Shown here piece after piece: positions 50,031 to 58,118 of a DNA stretch of 64,000 nucleotides (positions are counted from its first letter, which is position 1; each line of letters starts with the position of its first letter). A program made the position numbers and the translations under genes. Source of the stretch: Sphingobium_A sp965228065 (lineage in GTDB: Bacteria > Pseudomonadota > Alphaproteobacteria > Sphingomonadales > Sphingomonadaceae); contig OZ245788.1 in NCBI GenBank assembly GCA_965228065.1, positions 3,534,001 to 3,598,000 on the forward strand, read 5' to 3'. The notes under the pieces are model-generated. The model did no database searches. It was not told where the DNA came from and worked only from the letters and a program-made list of their open reading frames with translations.

Positions 50031-51419
50031 TCAGTCGCCCAGCTTGACGCTCAGGAAACCGGGCATCGGGCCGTTCCAGCCATCGTCCGGTTCGTCGTCG
50101 CGCACGGGCGGGCGCGAGGGGCGGGGCGGCTTCGCGGCAGCGCGAGGCTGCTCATACTCGTCCCGGCGCGGCCGCTCGTCCTTGGTTTCCGCCCGATCGG
50201 CGGGCTTTGCGCGACGTGGCTTTTCTGCCTTGGCTGCGGCCTGCTTCGGTTCGGCCCGCTTGGATTCCGAACGCTTCGGCTCTTCCCGTTTCTCGGCAAC
50301 CCTTGCAGGCTTGCCCAGGCGTTCGATCTTCAGGCCGGTCAGCTTCTCGATATTCTCGATCGCTTCCGCGTCGGCGGCGGTGACCATCGTATAGGCCGTG
50401 CCGGTCGCGCCGGCGCGACCGGTGCGGCCGATGCGGTGGATATAATCGTCGGGATGCCAGGGCGCGTCATAGTTGAAGACGTGGCTGACGCCCTTCACAT
50501 CGAGGCCGCGCGCGGCAACGTCGGATGCGACGAGGATATTGATCGTTCCCGCCTTGAACCGGTCGAGTTCGGCGATGCGATCGCGCTGTTCCATGTCGCC
50601 ATGGATCTCTCCGGCGGCAAAGCCATCGCGCTTCAGGCTGGTCGCGAGCTCGCGCACGGTGGTCTTGCGATTGCAGAAGATGATCGCGGTGGTCACCTCT
50701 TCGCCGTGCAGCAGGTCGCGCAGCGTTTCGCGCTTCTTGCGCGAGTCGGTTTCGACCAGATATTGCTTGATCGATGTGTTCGCGGTTGCAGGGCGCGAGA
50801 CTTCCACCGATTTGGGGCTGTTGAGAAACTTGTCCGCCAGCTTCTTGATCGGCGGCGGCATCGTCGCGGAGAACAGCAGCGTCTGCCGGTTCTTGGGCAG
50901 CTTGGTGCAGATTTCCTCGATATCGGGGATGAACCCCATGTCGAGCATGCGATCCGCTTCGTCGATCACCAGCAGGTCGCAGCCGGTGAGCAGGATCTTG
51001 CCACGGCCGAACAGGTCCATCAGGCGGCCGGGCGTCGCGATCAGGACGTCGACGCCCTTTTCCAGCGCCTTTTGCTGATCGCCCATCGAGACGCCGCCGA
51101 TCAGCAGCGCCATCGAAAGCTTGTGATATTTGCCGTATTTGTCGAAATTCTCGGCAACCTGGGCGGCGAGTTCGCGGGTCGGTTCGAGGATCAGCGAGCG
51201 CGGCATACGGGCGCGGCTGCGCCCTTCACCCAGGATGTCGATCATCGGCAGCACGAATGCCGCGGTCTTGCCGGTACCGGTCTGGGCGATGCCGATCAGA
51301 TCCTTACCCATCAGCACCGACGGGATCGCCTGCTTCTGAATCGGCGTCGGCTGATCATAGCCCGCTTCGGTGACGGCACGGAGGAGTTCGTCGGACAGGC
51401 CGAGATCGGCAAAGCTCAT
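50031..51419 (-). CDS. DEAD-box RNA helicase (RhlE-like)
   Basis: A 462-residue helicase of the RhlE type, used in ribosome assembly and RNA decay. It begins MSFADLGLSDELLRAVTEAGYDQPTPIQKQAIP (Q motif), Walker A GIAQTGTGKTAAFVLPM near 48, VLIATPGRLMDL, DEAD box DEADRM near 150, SAT near 183 and the C-domain GDMEQRDRIAELDRFKAGTINILVASDVAARGLDVKGVSHVFNYD, HRIGRTGRAG near 325. The last 75 residues are a basic Arg/Lys/Pro-rich RNA-binding tail. ATG 51419 is chosen; the frame extends 14 codons upstream without family similarity. Confidence 0.94.
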   Translation of the reverse strand: MSFADLGLSDELLRAVTEAGYDQPTPIQKQAIPSVLMGKDLIGIAQTGTGKTAAFVLPMIDILGEGRSRARMPRSLILEPTRELAAQVAENFDKYGKYHKLSMALLIGGVSMGDQQKALEKGVDVLIATPGRLMDLFGRGKILLTGCDLLVIDEADRMLDMGFIPDIEEICTKLPKNRQTLLFSATMPPPIKKLADKFLNSPKSVEVSRPATANTSIKQYLVETDSRKKRETLRDLLHGEEVTTAIIFCNRKTTVRELATSLKRDGFAAGEIHGDMEQRDRIAELDRFKAGTINILVASDVAARGLDVKGVSHVFNYDAPWHPDDYIHRIGRTGRAGATGTAYTMVTAADAEAIENIEKLTGLKIERLGKPARVAEKREEPKRSESKRAEPKQAAAKAEKPRRAKPADRAETKDERPRRDEYEQPRAAAKPPRPSRPPVRDDEPDDGWNGPMPGFLSVKLGD

Positions 51420-51503
51420 TTTTGTTCCGGGTGGTTCGGGGCAGCGAAAAAGCGCCGCCAAGCGCCGCTGCGGGTGACGGAAACGCGCATGATTGTCAAG
51501 TTT

Positions 51504-51944
51504 TCAGCGGTCGGGAACCAGAGTCTTGAAGGTATTGATCTCGCATTGGCCGCCCGAACGCGCATGGATCGTGTCGCGATCGGCGCATATCCGTCCATCC
51601 CGGGTCGGCTTGATATAGAATCCGGAATAGAAATCGAGCGCCGGACAACTGCGATCGAGCCGCGCGCGCAGCCGCGTTCCGCCACGCATGATCAGGTCGA
51701 CACTGTCGGGTTTGGTGACGGCGGCGCCGGCCAGCGTACTGAGCGTGATACAGCGCGGCCCCTTCTTTTCCTTCCACTTCACAGGCTTCGCGGGAGGCTC
51801 TGGCGCGCGGGTGGGGACGCGGATGATGACGCGTTCGCGTATCGTGATCTGGGCAAAGCGTTCGGGCACGCCAACGGGTGCGTCAGACCGCGCAGCAGTC
51901 CCGCTCCCCGCCAGCAACATTGCCGCGAGCGACAAGATGGTCAT
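51504..51944 (-). CDS. Small secreted basic protein, unknown
   Basis: A 146-residue protein with a signal peptide (MTILSLAAMLLAGSGTAARS). A Pro/Lys-rich stretch, TRAPEPPAKPVKWKEKKGP, leads into a Cys-containing core: RCITLSTLAGAAVTKPDSVDL, then DRSCPALDFYSGFYIKP and a C-terminal RICADRDTIHARSGGQCEIN. The four Cys suggest two disulfides. No family was recognised. It lies 84 bp from the helicase start and is divergent from the FAD oxidase. Confidence 0.65.
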   Translation of the reverse strand: MTILSLAAMLLAGSGTAARSDAPVGVPERFAQITIRERVIIRVPTRAPEPPAKPVKWKEKKGPRCITLSTLAGAAVTKPDSVDLIMRGGTRLRARLDRSCPALDFYSGFYIKPTRDGRICADRDTIHARSGGQCEINTFKTLVPDR

Positions 51945-52027
51945 TCAATCGGACTCATTTTCGCTGCTGCCCTTGCACGATCGCGGTTGAACGCGCCATG
52001 AATTCTCGCACAGCTGCAAGGCAAACC

Positions 52028-53473
52028 ATGACAGTTCCCGTTTCCGCCCTCGACGCGCTCCGCAACCGGCTCGGTCCCAAGGGTTTCACCGACGATCGCG
52101 ATGCCATCGCACCGTGGCTGACCGATTGGCGTGGTCGTTTCCATGGTGAGGCGGCGGCGCTGCTGAGTCCCGGCGATACCGCCGACGTTGCGGACATCCT
52201 GCGCATCGCGGCTGCGCATCGCGTCCCGCTGGTTCCACAGGGCGGTAACACCAGCATGGTGGGTGGAGCGACGCCGCCCGGCGATGGTTCGGCGCTGATT
52301 CTGTCGATGCGGCGCATGAACCGGATCCGCAGCCTGTCCGCCGAAGACGGAGTCGCGGTGGCTGAGGCGGGCGTGATCCTGGCGACGCTGCATGACGCCG
52401 CCAACGCGATGGGCATGCGGTTTCCGCTGACTCTGGGGGGCAAGGGATCGGCAACGGTGGGCGGGCTCGTCTCGACCAATGCCGGCGGCACACAGGTGCT
52501 GCGCTTCGGGACGATGCGCGCGCTGACCCTCGGGATCGAGGCGGTGTTGCCCGACGGGACGCTGTTCGAGGGGCTCAATCCGCTGAAGAAGGACAATCGC
52601 GGCTATGACCTCAGACATCTGATGATCGGTGCGGAAGGGACATTGGGGATCGTGACCGCCGCGAGCCTGACGCTCGTGCCCGCGATCGTCGATCGCGCGG
52701 TCGGCTGGATCGGGGTGAAAAGCCCGCATCAGGCCCTGGCATTGCTGCGCTACCTGGAGGCACGCGCCGCCGACGCGCTGGAGGGATTCGAAATCGTCCG
52801 CGCCGATTCGCTGGCGCTGGTGCTCAAGCATATCCCGGGCACGCGTGCGCCGCTGGACGGTGAGCATCCCTGGCATGTCCTGGTCGAACTCGTCCGGTCC
52901 GACGTGGAGAGTGAGCCGTCCGGCACGATGCTCGAACGGTGCCTGGCCGGTGCGCTGAAGGCCGGGCTTTGCAGCGACGCGACGATCGCGGCGAGCGAGG
53001 CGCAGGCCGATGCCTTCTGGAAGCTGCGTGATTCGCTGTCTCAGGCGGAGCGTGCGCATGGCCCGGCCGTGCAGCATGATATCTCGGTGCCCGTCGCGGG
53101 GATGCCCGATTTCATGATCGATGGCGCGGCTGCGGTCGAATCGCGCTTTCCGGGTACGCATGCCACCGCTTTCGGTCATCTTGGCGACGGTAATGTCCAT
53201 TTTCACGTCCGCGCACCCGCGGGCGCCCCGGCGGACTGGGCGTTGGGGGGCGGAAAACCGGTCAGCGCCTATGTTCACGACCTCGTCGTTGCAGCCGGCG
53301 GATCGATCTCCGCCGAGCACGGAATCGGGCAGATGAAGCGCGACGAGAATGCCCGATTGGCCGATCCTGCGCGGTTGACGACGCTGCGTGCGATCAAGGT
53401 CGCGCTCGATCCATTGGGCATCATGAACCCCGGAAAGCTTGTACCGCTTGCAACCGGCGCGGCTGCACCATAA
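52028..53473 (+). CDS. FAD-linked oxidase (D-2-hydroxyacid dehydrogenase, GlcD/D2HGDH type)
   Basis: A 481-residue VAO/PCMH flavoprotein. FAD-binding blocks are SPGDTADVADILRIAAAHRVPLVPQGGNTSMVGGATPP near 43-80 and GKGSATVGGLVSTNAGGTQVLRFGTMR near 140. The C-terminal catalytic part has AHGPAVQHDISVPVAG and the metal-ligand HLGDGNVHFHV near 377, followed by SAEHGIGQMKRD near 425. Such enzymes oxidise D-2-hydroxyglutarate, D-lactate or glycolate; the metal-binding HLGDGNVH favours D-2-hydroxyacids. I pick ATG 52028, with AAGG nearby, over 51998. Confidence 0.88.
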   Translation: MTVPVSALDALRNRLGPKGFTDDRDAIAPWLTDWRGRFHGEAAALLSPGDTADVADILRIAAAHRVPLVPQGGNTSMVGGATPPGDGSALILSMRRMNRIRSLSAEDGVAVAEAGVILATLHDAANAMGMRFPLTLGGKGSATVGGLVSTNAGGTQVLRFGTMRALTLGIEAVLPDGTLFEGLNPLKKDNRGYDLRHLMIGAEGTLGIVTAASLTLVPAIVDRAVGWIGVKSPHQALALLRYLEARAADALEGFEIVRADSLALVLKHIPGTRAPLDGEHPWHVLVELVRSDVESEPSGTMLERCLAGALKAGLCSDATIAASEAQADAFWKLRDSLSQAERAHGPAVQHDISVPVAGMPDFMIDGAAAVESRFPGTHATAFGHLGDGNVHFHVRAPAGAPADWALGGGKPVSAYVHDLVVAAGGSISAEHGIGQMKRDENARLADPARLTTLRAIKVALDPLGIMNPGKLVPLATGAAAP

Positions 53474-53546
53474 ACGGCCCGACACGTTATTTCGTCCGCT
53501 GGGCGCGATCATCCATCAATTACAAGAAGTTTCAGGAGAATTTCGA

Positions 53547-54320
53547 ATGGCCAGCGCGCCGAACGCGAATCCGCTTCCGGTTCTTTATCAGGGCCTCGTG
53601 CCGCTTTCGTCCAACGAGCACAAGGATTGGAAGGCGCGTCAGGTCGACTTCGCTCCCTGGCTTGTCGGTCAGCACGCCTTTCCGGTGACCGTCGACGAAT
53701 TCCCGATGGTGCAGCGTTATTATCCGATCATCTTCACCGTTGGTGAGAACCCGGTGCCGCTGGCGCTTATGGGCCTCAACGAAGGCGTCAACATGTTCGT
53801 CGACGCCGAAGGCAAGCTGATCAACCGCGTCTATGTGCCGGCCTATATCCGCCGCTATCCCTTCCTGCTCGCGCGCCTTCGCCCTGAAAGCGACGAACTG
53901 TCGCTGTGCTTCGATCCCGAAGCGGGCGTGATCGGCGATTTCGAGGAAGGCCAGCCGCTGTTCGAGGACGGTCAGCCGACCGACGTCGTCAAGAACGTGC
54001 TCGGCTTCTGCGAGCAGTGGGAACAGAGCTGGCAGAAGACCGGTGCCTTCGTGAAGGAGCTGGAAGCCAACAAGCTGCTGATCGACGGCGAAGTCGCCAT
54101 CCAGCCGCAGGATGCAGAGCAGCCCTATATCTATCGCGGCTTCCAGATGGTCGACGAGAACAAGCTGCGCGAGCTGCGCGGTGACGTGCTGCGCAAGATG
54201 AACTCGAGCGGGCTGCTGCCGCTGGTTTATGCGCATCTCTATTCGCTCGGCCTGATGAGCGAACTGTTCCAGGCGCAGCTGGAGGCGGACAAGGTTCCGC
54301 CGCAGGTTCCGGCAGCCTGA
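53547..54320 (+). CDS. SapC family protein
   Basis: A 257-residue protein of the SapC family, named from an S-layer-associated locus in Campylobacter but of uncertain role elsewhere. Family segments are PVLYQGLVPLSSNEHKDWK, FPVTVDEFPMVQRYYPIIFT, the following VYVPAYIRRYPFLLARLRPESDELSLCFDPEAGVI and the C-terminal YIYRGFQMVDENKLRELRGDVLRKMNSSGLLPLVYAHLYSLGLMSELF. There is no signal peptide, which questions surface export. ATG 53547 has AGGAG upstream. A cytochrome b561 gene starts 2 bp after the stop. Confidence 0.88.
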   Translation: MASAPNANPLPVLYQGLVPLSSNEHKDWKARQVDFAPWLVGQHAFPVTVDEFPMVQRYYPIIFTVGENPVPLALMGLNEGVNMFVDAEGKLINRVYVPAYIRRYPFLLARLRPESDELSLCFDPEAGVIGDFEEGQPLFEDGQPTDVVKNVLGFCEQWEQSWQKTGAFVKELEANKLLIDGEVAIQPQDAEQPYIYRGFQMVDENKLRELRGDVLRKMNSSGLLPLVYAHLYSLGLMSELFQAQLEADKVPPQVPAA

Positions 54321-54322
54321 CG

Positions 54323-54889
54323 ATGCACGGGCAGGCCGATTTCCCGGTGGCGCCGACGCGATATTCGCGCGGCGCCATCTGGCTCCACTGGAGCATCGGC
54401 CTGCTCATCATTGCCAATATCGCGCTCGTCCTGCTGCACGACAGCTTCGAGGGCATGGGCCGGACCATGATGGGCTGGCACAAGGCGATCGGAATCCTGG
54501 TGCTGGCGCTCAGCCTGCTCCGCATCGTCTGGCGACTGATGCATCGGCCGCCGCCGCTGCCGCCAATGCGGTTGTGGGAGCAGGCGCTGACCAAATTGGT
54601 CCATTTCGCTTTCTACCTGATGATGATCGCGATCCCGCTGAGCGGCTGGCTGTGGATGTCCGCGGCGATGACCCAGCGGCCGATCTCGTTCTTCGGGCTG
54701 TTCGTGGTGCCGATGCTGCCGGTGGGCCAGAGCAAGGCGCTGTCCGAGTCGTTGAGTGAAGTCCACGAAATCATGGGCTTGCTGATCATTGCGCTGATCC
54801 TGCTGCACATTGCGGGCGCGCTGAAACATCATTTCCTTGGCGGAACGAACCTGCTCGGACGCATGATTCCGGCCCTTCGCAACCGCTGA
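54323..54889 (+). CDS. Cytochrome b561-type membrane protein
   Basis: A 188-residue inner-membrane cytochrome b. Four helices are visible: LHWSIGLLIIANIALVL, GWHKAIGILVLALSLLRIVWRL, LVHFAFYLMMIAIPLSGWLWM and EIMGLLIIALILLHIAGALKHH. The haem His candidates are in TYSRGAIWLHWS, MGWHKAIG, KLVHFAFY and VHEIMGLL/LLHIAG. It probably moves electrons between quinol and a periplasmic acceptor, or resists superoxide like YodB/CybB. It is 2 bp after the SapC gene, so they share an operon. Confidence 0.9.
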   Translation: MHGQADFPVAPTRYSRGAIWLHWSIGLLIIANIALVLLHDSFEGMGRTMMGWHKAIGILVLALSLLRIVWRLMHRPPPLPPMRLWEQALTKLVHFAFYLMMIAIPLSGWLWMSAAMTQRPISFFGLFVVPMLPVGQSKALSESLSEVHEIMGLLIIALILLHIAGALKHHFLGGTNLLGRMIPALRNR

Positions 54890-54923
54890 CGACGCCCAAG
54901 CGCGTTTCATCGATATCAATGAC

Positions 54924-54952
54924 TTGAAAGCTGATCGCAGCCAGCCTATCTT
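54924..54952 (+). promoter_or_regulatory. Strong sigma-70-type promoter for a candidate small RNA
   Basis: TTGAAA (54924-54929), exactly 17 bp of spacer, then TATCTT (54947-54952). It stands 35 bp after the cytochrome b561 stop and 80-110 bp before a perfect terminator, with no gene between. Confidence 0.6.
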
Positions 54953-54958
54953 GCTGTT

Positions 54959-55067
54959 GGTGCGGTGCCGTGTCCCCCCTTTCGCGGCGCCTCATCTGCA
55001 CACCCTCGGGTGTGCTCCTCCCTGAACCTTGGCCACCTCGTGCCTAACAGCACGAGGTGGTTTTTTA
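54959..55067 (+). ncRNA. Candidate trans-acting small RNA with anti-Shine-Dalgarno motif
   Basis: A transcript of about 105 nt is predicted. It would carry a GCACACC/GGTGTGC hairpin (54998-55015) with a CTCG loop, then the single-stranded run TCCTCCC (55016-55022) that can pair with ribosome-binding sites, then GAACCTTGG and an intrinsic terminator. No reading frame fits. The layout resembles the alphaproteobacterial alpha-r14/suhB and CcsR families, which share CUCCUCCC motifs. Whether it belongs to either was not testable here. Confidence 0.6.
55033..55066 (+). terminator. Intrinsic terminator ending the candidate small RNA
   Basis: CCACCTCGTGC (55033-55043) and GCACGAGGTGG (55050-55060) form an 11-bp perfect stem with a 6-nt loop, followed by six T (55061-55066). 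The T run overlaps the TAA stop of the convergent amidohydrolase gene. The T tract is only on this strand, so it is one-directional. Confidence 0.9.
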
Positions 55068-55925
55068 TTCGGCGGCGATGACGGCGGCGGATCCCAGCGC
55101 TTCGTCTGCAAGCGCGCGGGCCATTTCCAGGATGAGCGCGCGGCCGGGGTTCAGCCCGGGGCCGGGCGCATCGAGCGCATCGTCCAGATACAGGCTGCGA
55201 TCGATCTCCAGCTGGATCGCGTGGATGCCGCGGCTGGGGGCGCCATGTGCGGTCAATATATGTCCGCCGGCATAGGGGATGTTCTGGGCACTTGCATGGC
55301 CCGCGCCACTCGCGACCTCGTGCAGGGCCGCCGAGAATCTGGCAGCCGCGCTGCGGCCGAAAAGATCACCCACCACGATCCGTGGCCGATCGCCGTCATT
55401 GGGCAGTGGCGGCATCGAATGGACATCGAGCAGCACCGCGATCCCGAAGCGTCGTCGCGCCGCCGAAAGCAATGTGGCAAGCTTGGTGTGGTAGGGCACA
55501 TGATCTTCGGCGATCCGTCGATCGAGATCGCGACGCGGCAGTCGATAGCGCAATATCTCGCCATGCCCGCGCAATCGCCGCGGCACCAGGCCGAGCCCGC
55601 CGCTGACCTTTGCCGAGCGAATCACGGCGTGGCGCGGGGCAGGGGGATCGATCATGTCCGGATCGATCTCACGCACGTCGCGATTGAGGTCGATCCAGGC
55701 ACGCGCACGCAAGGCCAGGAGTGCGGTGAAACCGGCTTTGGCAGCGTCGTCGATCAGCAGATCGGCATAGCGATCCTCAAGCGGGCGTAGCGCGGTGTGG
55801 GGCAGCCGGCTCATGGCGAGCAACGATGCGGGATAGTCGCGTCCGGCGTGCGGAACCGAGAGAATCACCGGCGATATCGGTTCATCCGGTCCATGCTGAA
55901 GAAAGGGCCTGATCGGCGAATCCAT
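55065..55925 (-). CDS. N-formylglutamate amidohydrolase family protein
   Basis: A 286-residue amidohydrolase of the HutG/N-formylglutamate deformylase group. Metal and catalytic segments are ILSVPHAGRDYP near residue 21, RAWIDLNRDVREIDPDM near 75, VLLDVHSMPPLPNDGD near 150 and the C-terminal IHAIQLEIDRSLYLD. In alphaproteobacteria this gene often lies near cpdR, as here (divergent), even where no his-utilisation genes are close, so its true substrate may differ. ATG 55925 is preferred over 55961. Confidence 0.88.
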   Translation of the reverse strand: MDSPIRPFLQHGPDEPISPVILSVPHAGRDYPASLLAMSRLPHTALRPLEDRYADLLIDDAAKAGFTALLALRARAWIDLNRDVREIDPDMIDPPAPRHAVIRSAKVSGGLGLVPRRLRGHGEILRYRLPRRDLDRRIAEDHVPYHTKLATLLSAARRRFGIAVLLDVHSMPPLPNDGDRPRIVVGDLFGRSAAARFSAALHEVASGAGHASAQNIPYAGGHILTAHGAPSRGIHAIQLEIDRSLYLDDALDAPGPGLNPGRALILEMARALADEALGSAAVIAAE

Positions 55926-56059
55926 GGCCGAAACGCTAGTGGTCGTGGGGACGGCGCGCAATCGGACACGCCAAGCAAAAGCTGGAAAATCTTAAGGGGT
56001 GCGCGCATAAGACGCCTTGCGGGAACGGCGATAGGCGTCGTGGGGCCGTGGGGAACATG

Positions 56060-56437
56060 ATGATCCGGATCTTGCTGGCCGAGGACGACGACGTGATGCG
56101 TCAATATCTGACGCGCGCGCTGGAGAAGTCCGGCTATGCGGTCGTCTCGGTCGATCGCGGCACCGCGGCGGTGCCGCTGCTCGAATCGGAACATTTCGAT
56201 CTGCTGCTGACCGACATCGTGATGCCCGAAATGGACGGCATCGAACTTGCCCAGCGCGCAAGCGTGCTGGCACCCGAAATGCGGGTGATGTTCATCACCG
56301 GATTCGCCGCCGTCACGCTGAAGGCCGGCAAGACCGTGCCCCAGGCCAAGGTGCTTTCGAAGCCATTTCACCTGCGCGATCTGGTGATGGAAATCGACCG
56401 GATGTTCGAGGTTGGCAGCGCAACCGGGCTGACGTGA
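56060..56437 (+). CDS. cpdR: Cell-cycle response regulator CpdR
   Basis: A single-domain receiver that, in Caulobacter, is controlled by the CckA-ChpT phosphorelay and directs ClpXP to CtrA and other substrates. The 125-residue protein opens MIRILLAEDDDVMRQYLTRALEKSGYAVVS, with Asp in FDLLLTDIVMPEMDGIELAQRAS near 51 and the Lys in KVLSKPFHLRDLV near 104; LLTDIVMPEMDGIELA and the SKPFHLRDLV end are CpdR-specific. Tandem Met codons at 56057 and 56060 both fit. A tRNA-Val gene follows. It is divergent from the amidohydrolase. Confidence 0.93.
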   Translation: MIRILLAEDDDVMRQYLTRALEKSGYAVVSVDRGTAAVPLLESEHFDLLLTDIVMPEMDGIELAQRASVLAPEMRVMFITGFAAVTLKAGKTVPQAKVLSKPFHLRDLVMEIDRMFEVGSATGLT

Positions 56438-56467
56438 AATCGATATGTCGATTTTGTGTTTCACCGC

Positions 56468-56496
56468 TTGCGCGGGTGGCGCTCCCTCGCTAGAGA
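56468..56496 (+). promoter_or_regulatory. Candidate promoter of tRNA-Val
   Basis: TTGCGC (56468-56473), 17 bp, TAGAGA (56491-56496) lie 36 bp before the tRNA. The -35 is imperfect. Confidence 0.35.
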
Positions 56497-56531
56497 CGCG
56501 CCTCCGAACATCTTAACCGGTGTCGGTGTGT

Positions 56532-56606
56532 GGGCGTGTAGCTCAGTGGTAGAGCACTGTGTTGACATCGCAGGGGTCGCAAGTTCAATCCTTGCCACGC
56601 CCACCA
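56532..56606 (+). tRNA. tRNA-Val (anticodon GAC)
   Basis: A complete 75-nt cloverleaf with encoded CCA. The acceptor stem GGGCGTG pairs with CACGCCC, the D arm is GCTC/GAGC, the anticodon arm CTGTG/CGCAG bears the loop TTGACAT with GAC as anticodon, and the T arm GCAAG/CTTGC has loop TTCAATC. It lies 94 bp after cpdR on the same strand. Confidence 0.97.
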
Positions 56607-56630
56607 TTTTCCCTTCCATACCCCAAAATG

Positions 56631-56750
56631 TCAGGCCTTGAGCCACCAGCGGAGGCCATAGGCCACCGCGCCGAGCGCGAGCACGCTCGCCACCCAGATC
56701 GCCGCCATCCAGCCCAGCCGCTGCATCAGGGGCGCCGGGGGCTCGTCCAT
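56631..56750 (-). CDS. DUF2474 membrane peptide of the cytochrome bd (CIO) complex
   Basis: A 39-residue single-pass peptide, MDEPPAPLMQRLGWMAAIWV then ASVLALGAVAYGLRWWLKA. It is encoded after cydB with a TGATG overlap, the usual place for the CydX-like DUF2474 subunit of cyanide-insensitive oxidases. Such peptides stabilise the haem site. It has one membrane helix and is too short for most automatic callers. Confidence 0.85.
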   Translation of the reverse strand: MDEPPAPLMQRLGWMAAIWVASVLALGAVAYGLRWWLKA

Positions 56751-57754
56751 CAGTGATAACCCTCGTGGCCCACCTTGCCGCGGAACACCCAATAGGAAAA
56801 GCCGGTGTAGATCAGGATGATCGGCACCATGATGCCGGCACCGATCAGCATGAAGACCTGGCTTTTCTCCGGCGCGGCGGCATCCCAGATCGTCACCGAA
56901 TCGGGCACGACATAGGGGAACATGCTGATCCCGAGACCGGCGAAGCACAGCAGGAAGATGAAGAGCGTCAGCAGGAAGGGCGCGGTTTCGTGGCGCAGCT
57001 TGAGCGCGCGGATGAACAGGACACTTGCGATCGCCACCAGCAGGGGCACCTGCGCGCTGAACAGGATGTTCGGCATCTCGAACCAGCGCTGCCAATAGGT
57101 GCCTTCCAGGAACGGCGTGGCCAGGCTGACCGCGACGATCGCCGCGAGCGTGGCGGGGGCAAGCCGCCATGTCAGGCGCCAGGCATGGGCCTGCAGGCCG
57201 CCCTCTGCGCGCCAGATCAGCCAGGTCGCACCGAGCAGCGCATAGGCGATGACGGTGCCTGCGCCGGTCAGCAGGGTGAAGGGCGTCAGCCAGTCCAGCC
57301 AGCCACCAGCATATTGGCGATCGGCGACCTCGATTCCCTGAAGGATCGCGCCGAGGATGATGCCTTGGGCGAATGCCGCCATGAACGATCCGCCGGTGAA
57401 GGCGAAATCCCAGAAGGCGCGGTGTTTCGGATCGCGCCAGCGGAATTCGAAAGCGACGCCGCGAAAGACGAGCGCGAGCAACATCGCGATCATCGGCGGA
57501 TAGAGCGCGGGCAGGACGATCGCATAGGCCAGCGGGAAGGCTGCCATCAGTCCGCCGCCGCCGAGCACCAGCCAGGTCTCGTTACCGTCCCAGACCGGCG
57601 CGATCGAGTTCATCGCGGTGTCGCGCTCCTCGCCGACGCCAAAGGCGGGGAAGAGGATGCCGATGCCGAGATCGAAGCCGTCCAGCACGACATAGGCGAA
57701 GACCGCAAAGGCGATGATGAACGCCCAGATGACGGTGAGGTCGGGGTTTATCAT
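56750..57754 (-). CDS. cydB: Cytochrome bd (cyanide-insensitive type) subunit II
   Basis: The 334-residue membrane subunit without haem ligands that pairs with CydA/CioA. Eight or nine hydrophobic segments are seen, opening INPDLTVIWAFIIAFAVFAYVVLDGFDLGIGILFP. The diagnostic NSIAPVWDGNETWLVLGGGGLMAAFPLAYA and FEFRWRDPKHRAFWDFAF follow. ATG 57754 has GGAGA upstream. A 364-bp gap with an inverted-repeat element separates it from cydA, instead of the usual tight spacing, so it may have its own promoter. Confidence 0.95.
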   Translation of the reverse strand: MINPDLTVIWAFIIAFAVFAYVVLDGFDLGIGILFPAFGVGEERDTAMNSIAPVWDGNETWLVLGGGGLMAAFPLAYAIVLPALYPPMIAMLLALVFRGVAFEFRWRDPKHRAFWDFAFTGGSFMAAFAQGIILGAILQGIEVADRQYAGGWLDWLTPFTLLTGAGTVIAYALLGATWLIWRAEGGLQAHAWRLTWRLAPATLAAIVAVSLATPFLEGTYWQRWFEMPNILFSAQVPLLVAIASVLFIRALKLRHETAPFLLTLFIFLLCFAGLGISMFPYVVPDSVTIWDAAAPEKSQVFMLIGAGIMVPIILIYTGFSYWVFRGKVGHEGYH

Positions 57755-57857
57755 TGGCTGTCTCCACCTAGTTGCCGGGGGGAAGCGGGGCCACTTCTCC
57801 TCACCATCTTCGAGGGGGGCGTGGCATTCACATATATGTCGGCGATGCATGATTTCT

Positions 57858-58038
57858 CCTTCCCCCTTGATGGGGGAAGGATGTGGAGACTTGGGGCCGC
57901 CTCTTGGCGGGCCTTAGTCGGAACTGGACGGGGGTGACGCTTGGCATAGCGAGCGACGCTGACCATCACCCCCATCCAACTGCGGCTAGGCTCCTTCGTC
58001 GCCAAGCCTCCATATCCTTCCCCCATCAAGGGGGAAGG
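57858..58038. repeat. MITE-like inverted-repeat element between cydA and cydB
   Basis: Terminal arms of 37 bp (57858-57894 and 58002-58038) are complementary at 35 of 37 positions; each arm is itself a palindrome with core CCCCCTTGATGGGGG. Inside lie a second inverted pair, GGACGGGGGTGA (57927-57938) and TCACCCCCATCC (57966-57977). No reading frame of note. The 364-bp gap (57755-58118) holds only this element plus about 100 bp of flank on the cydB side and 80 bp on the cydA side. Confidence 0.75.
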
Positions 58039-58118
58039 ACGAGAGGTAACCCTCCCTCCGATGCCAAATGCGATGTAGGAATCCTGTGAAAGGCGGGTGT
58101 GAGGCGTGTGGCGCTTCA

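Noticed and set aside
50436..52001. 521-residue frame on the plus strand opposite the DEAD-box helicase
   Set aside because: No motif, and it spans the helicase start and a second gene; shadow of the helicase.
54998..55015. Hairpin GCACACC/GGTGTGC as a terminator for the cytochrome b561 gene
   Set aside because: No T run follows. The real terminator is the stem at 55033-55060, so this hairpin is more likely part of the small RNA.
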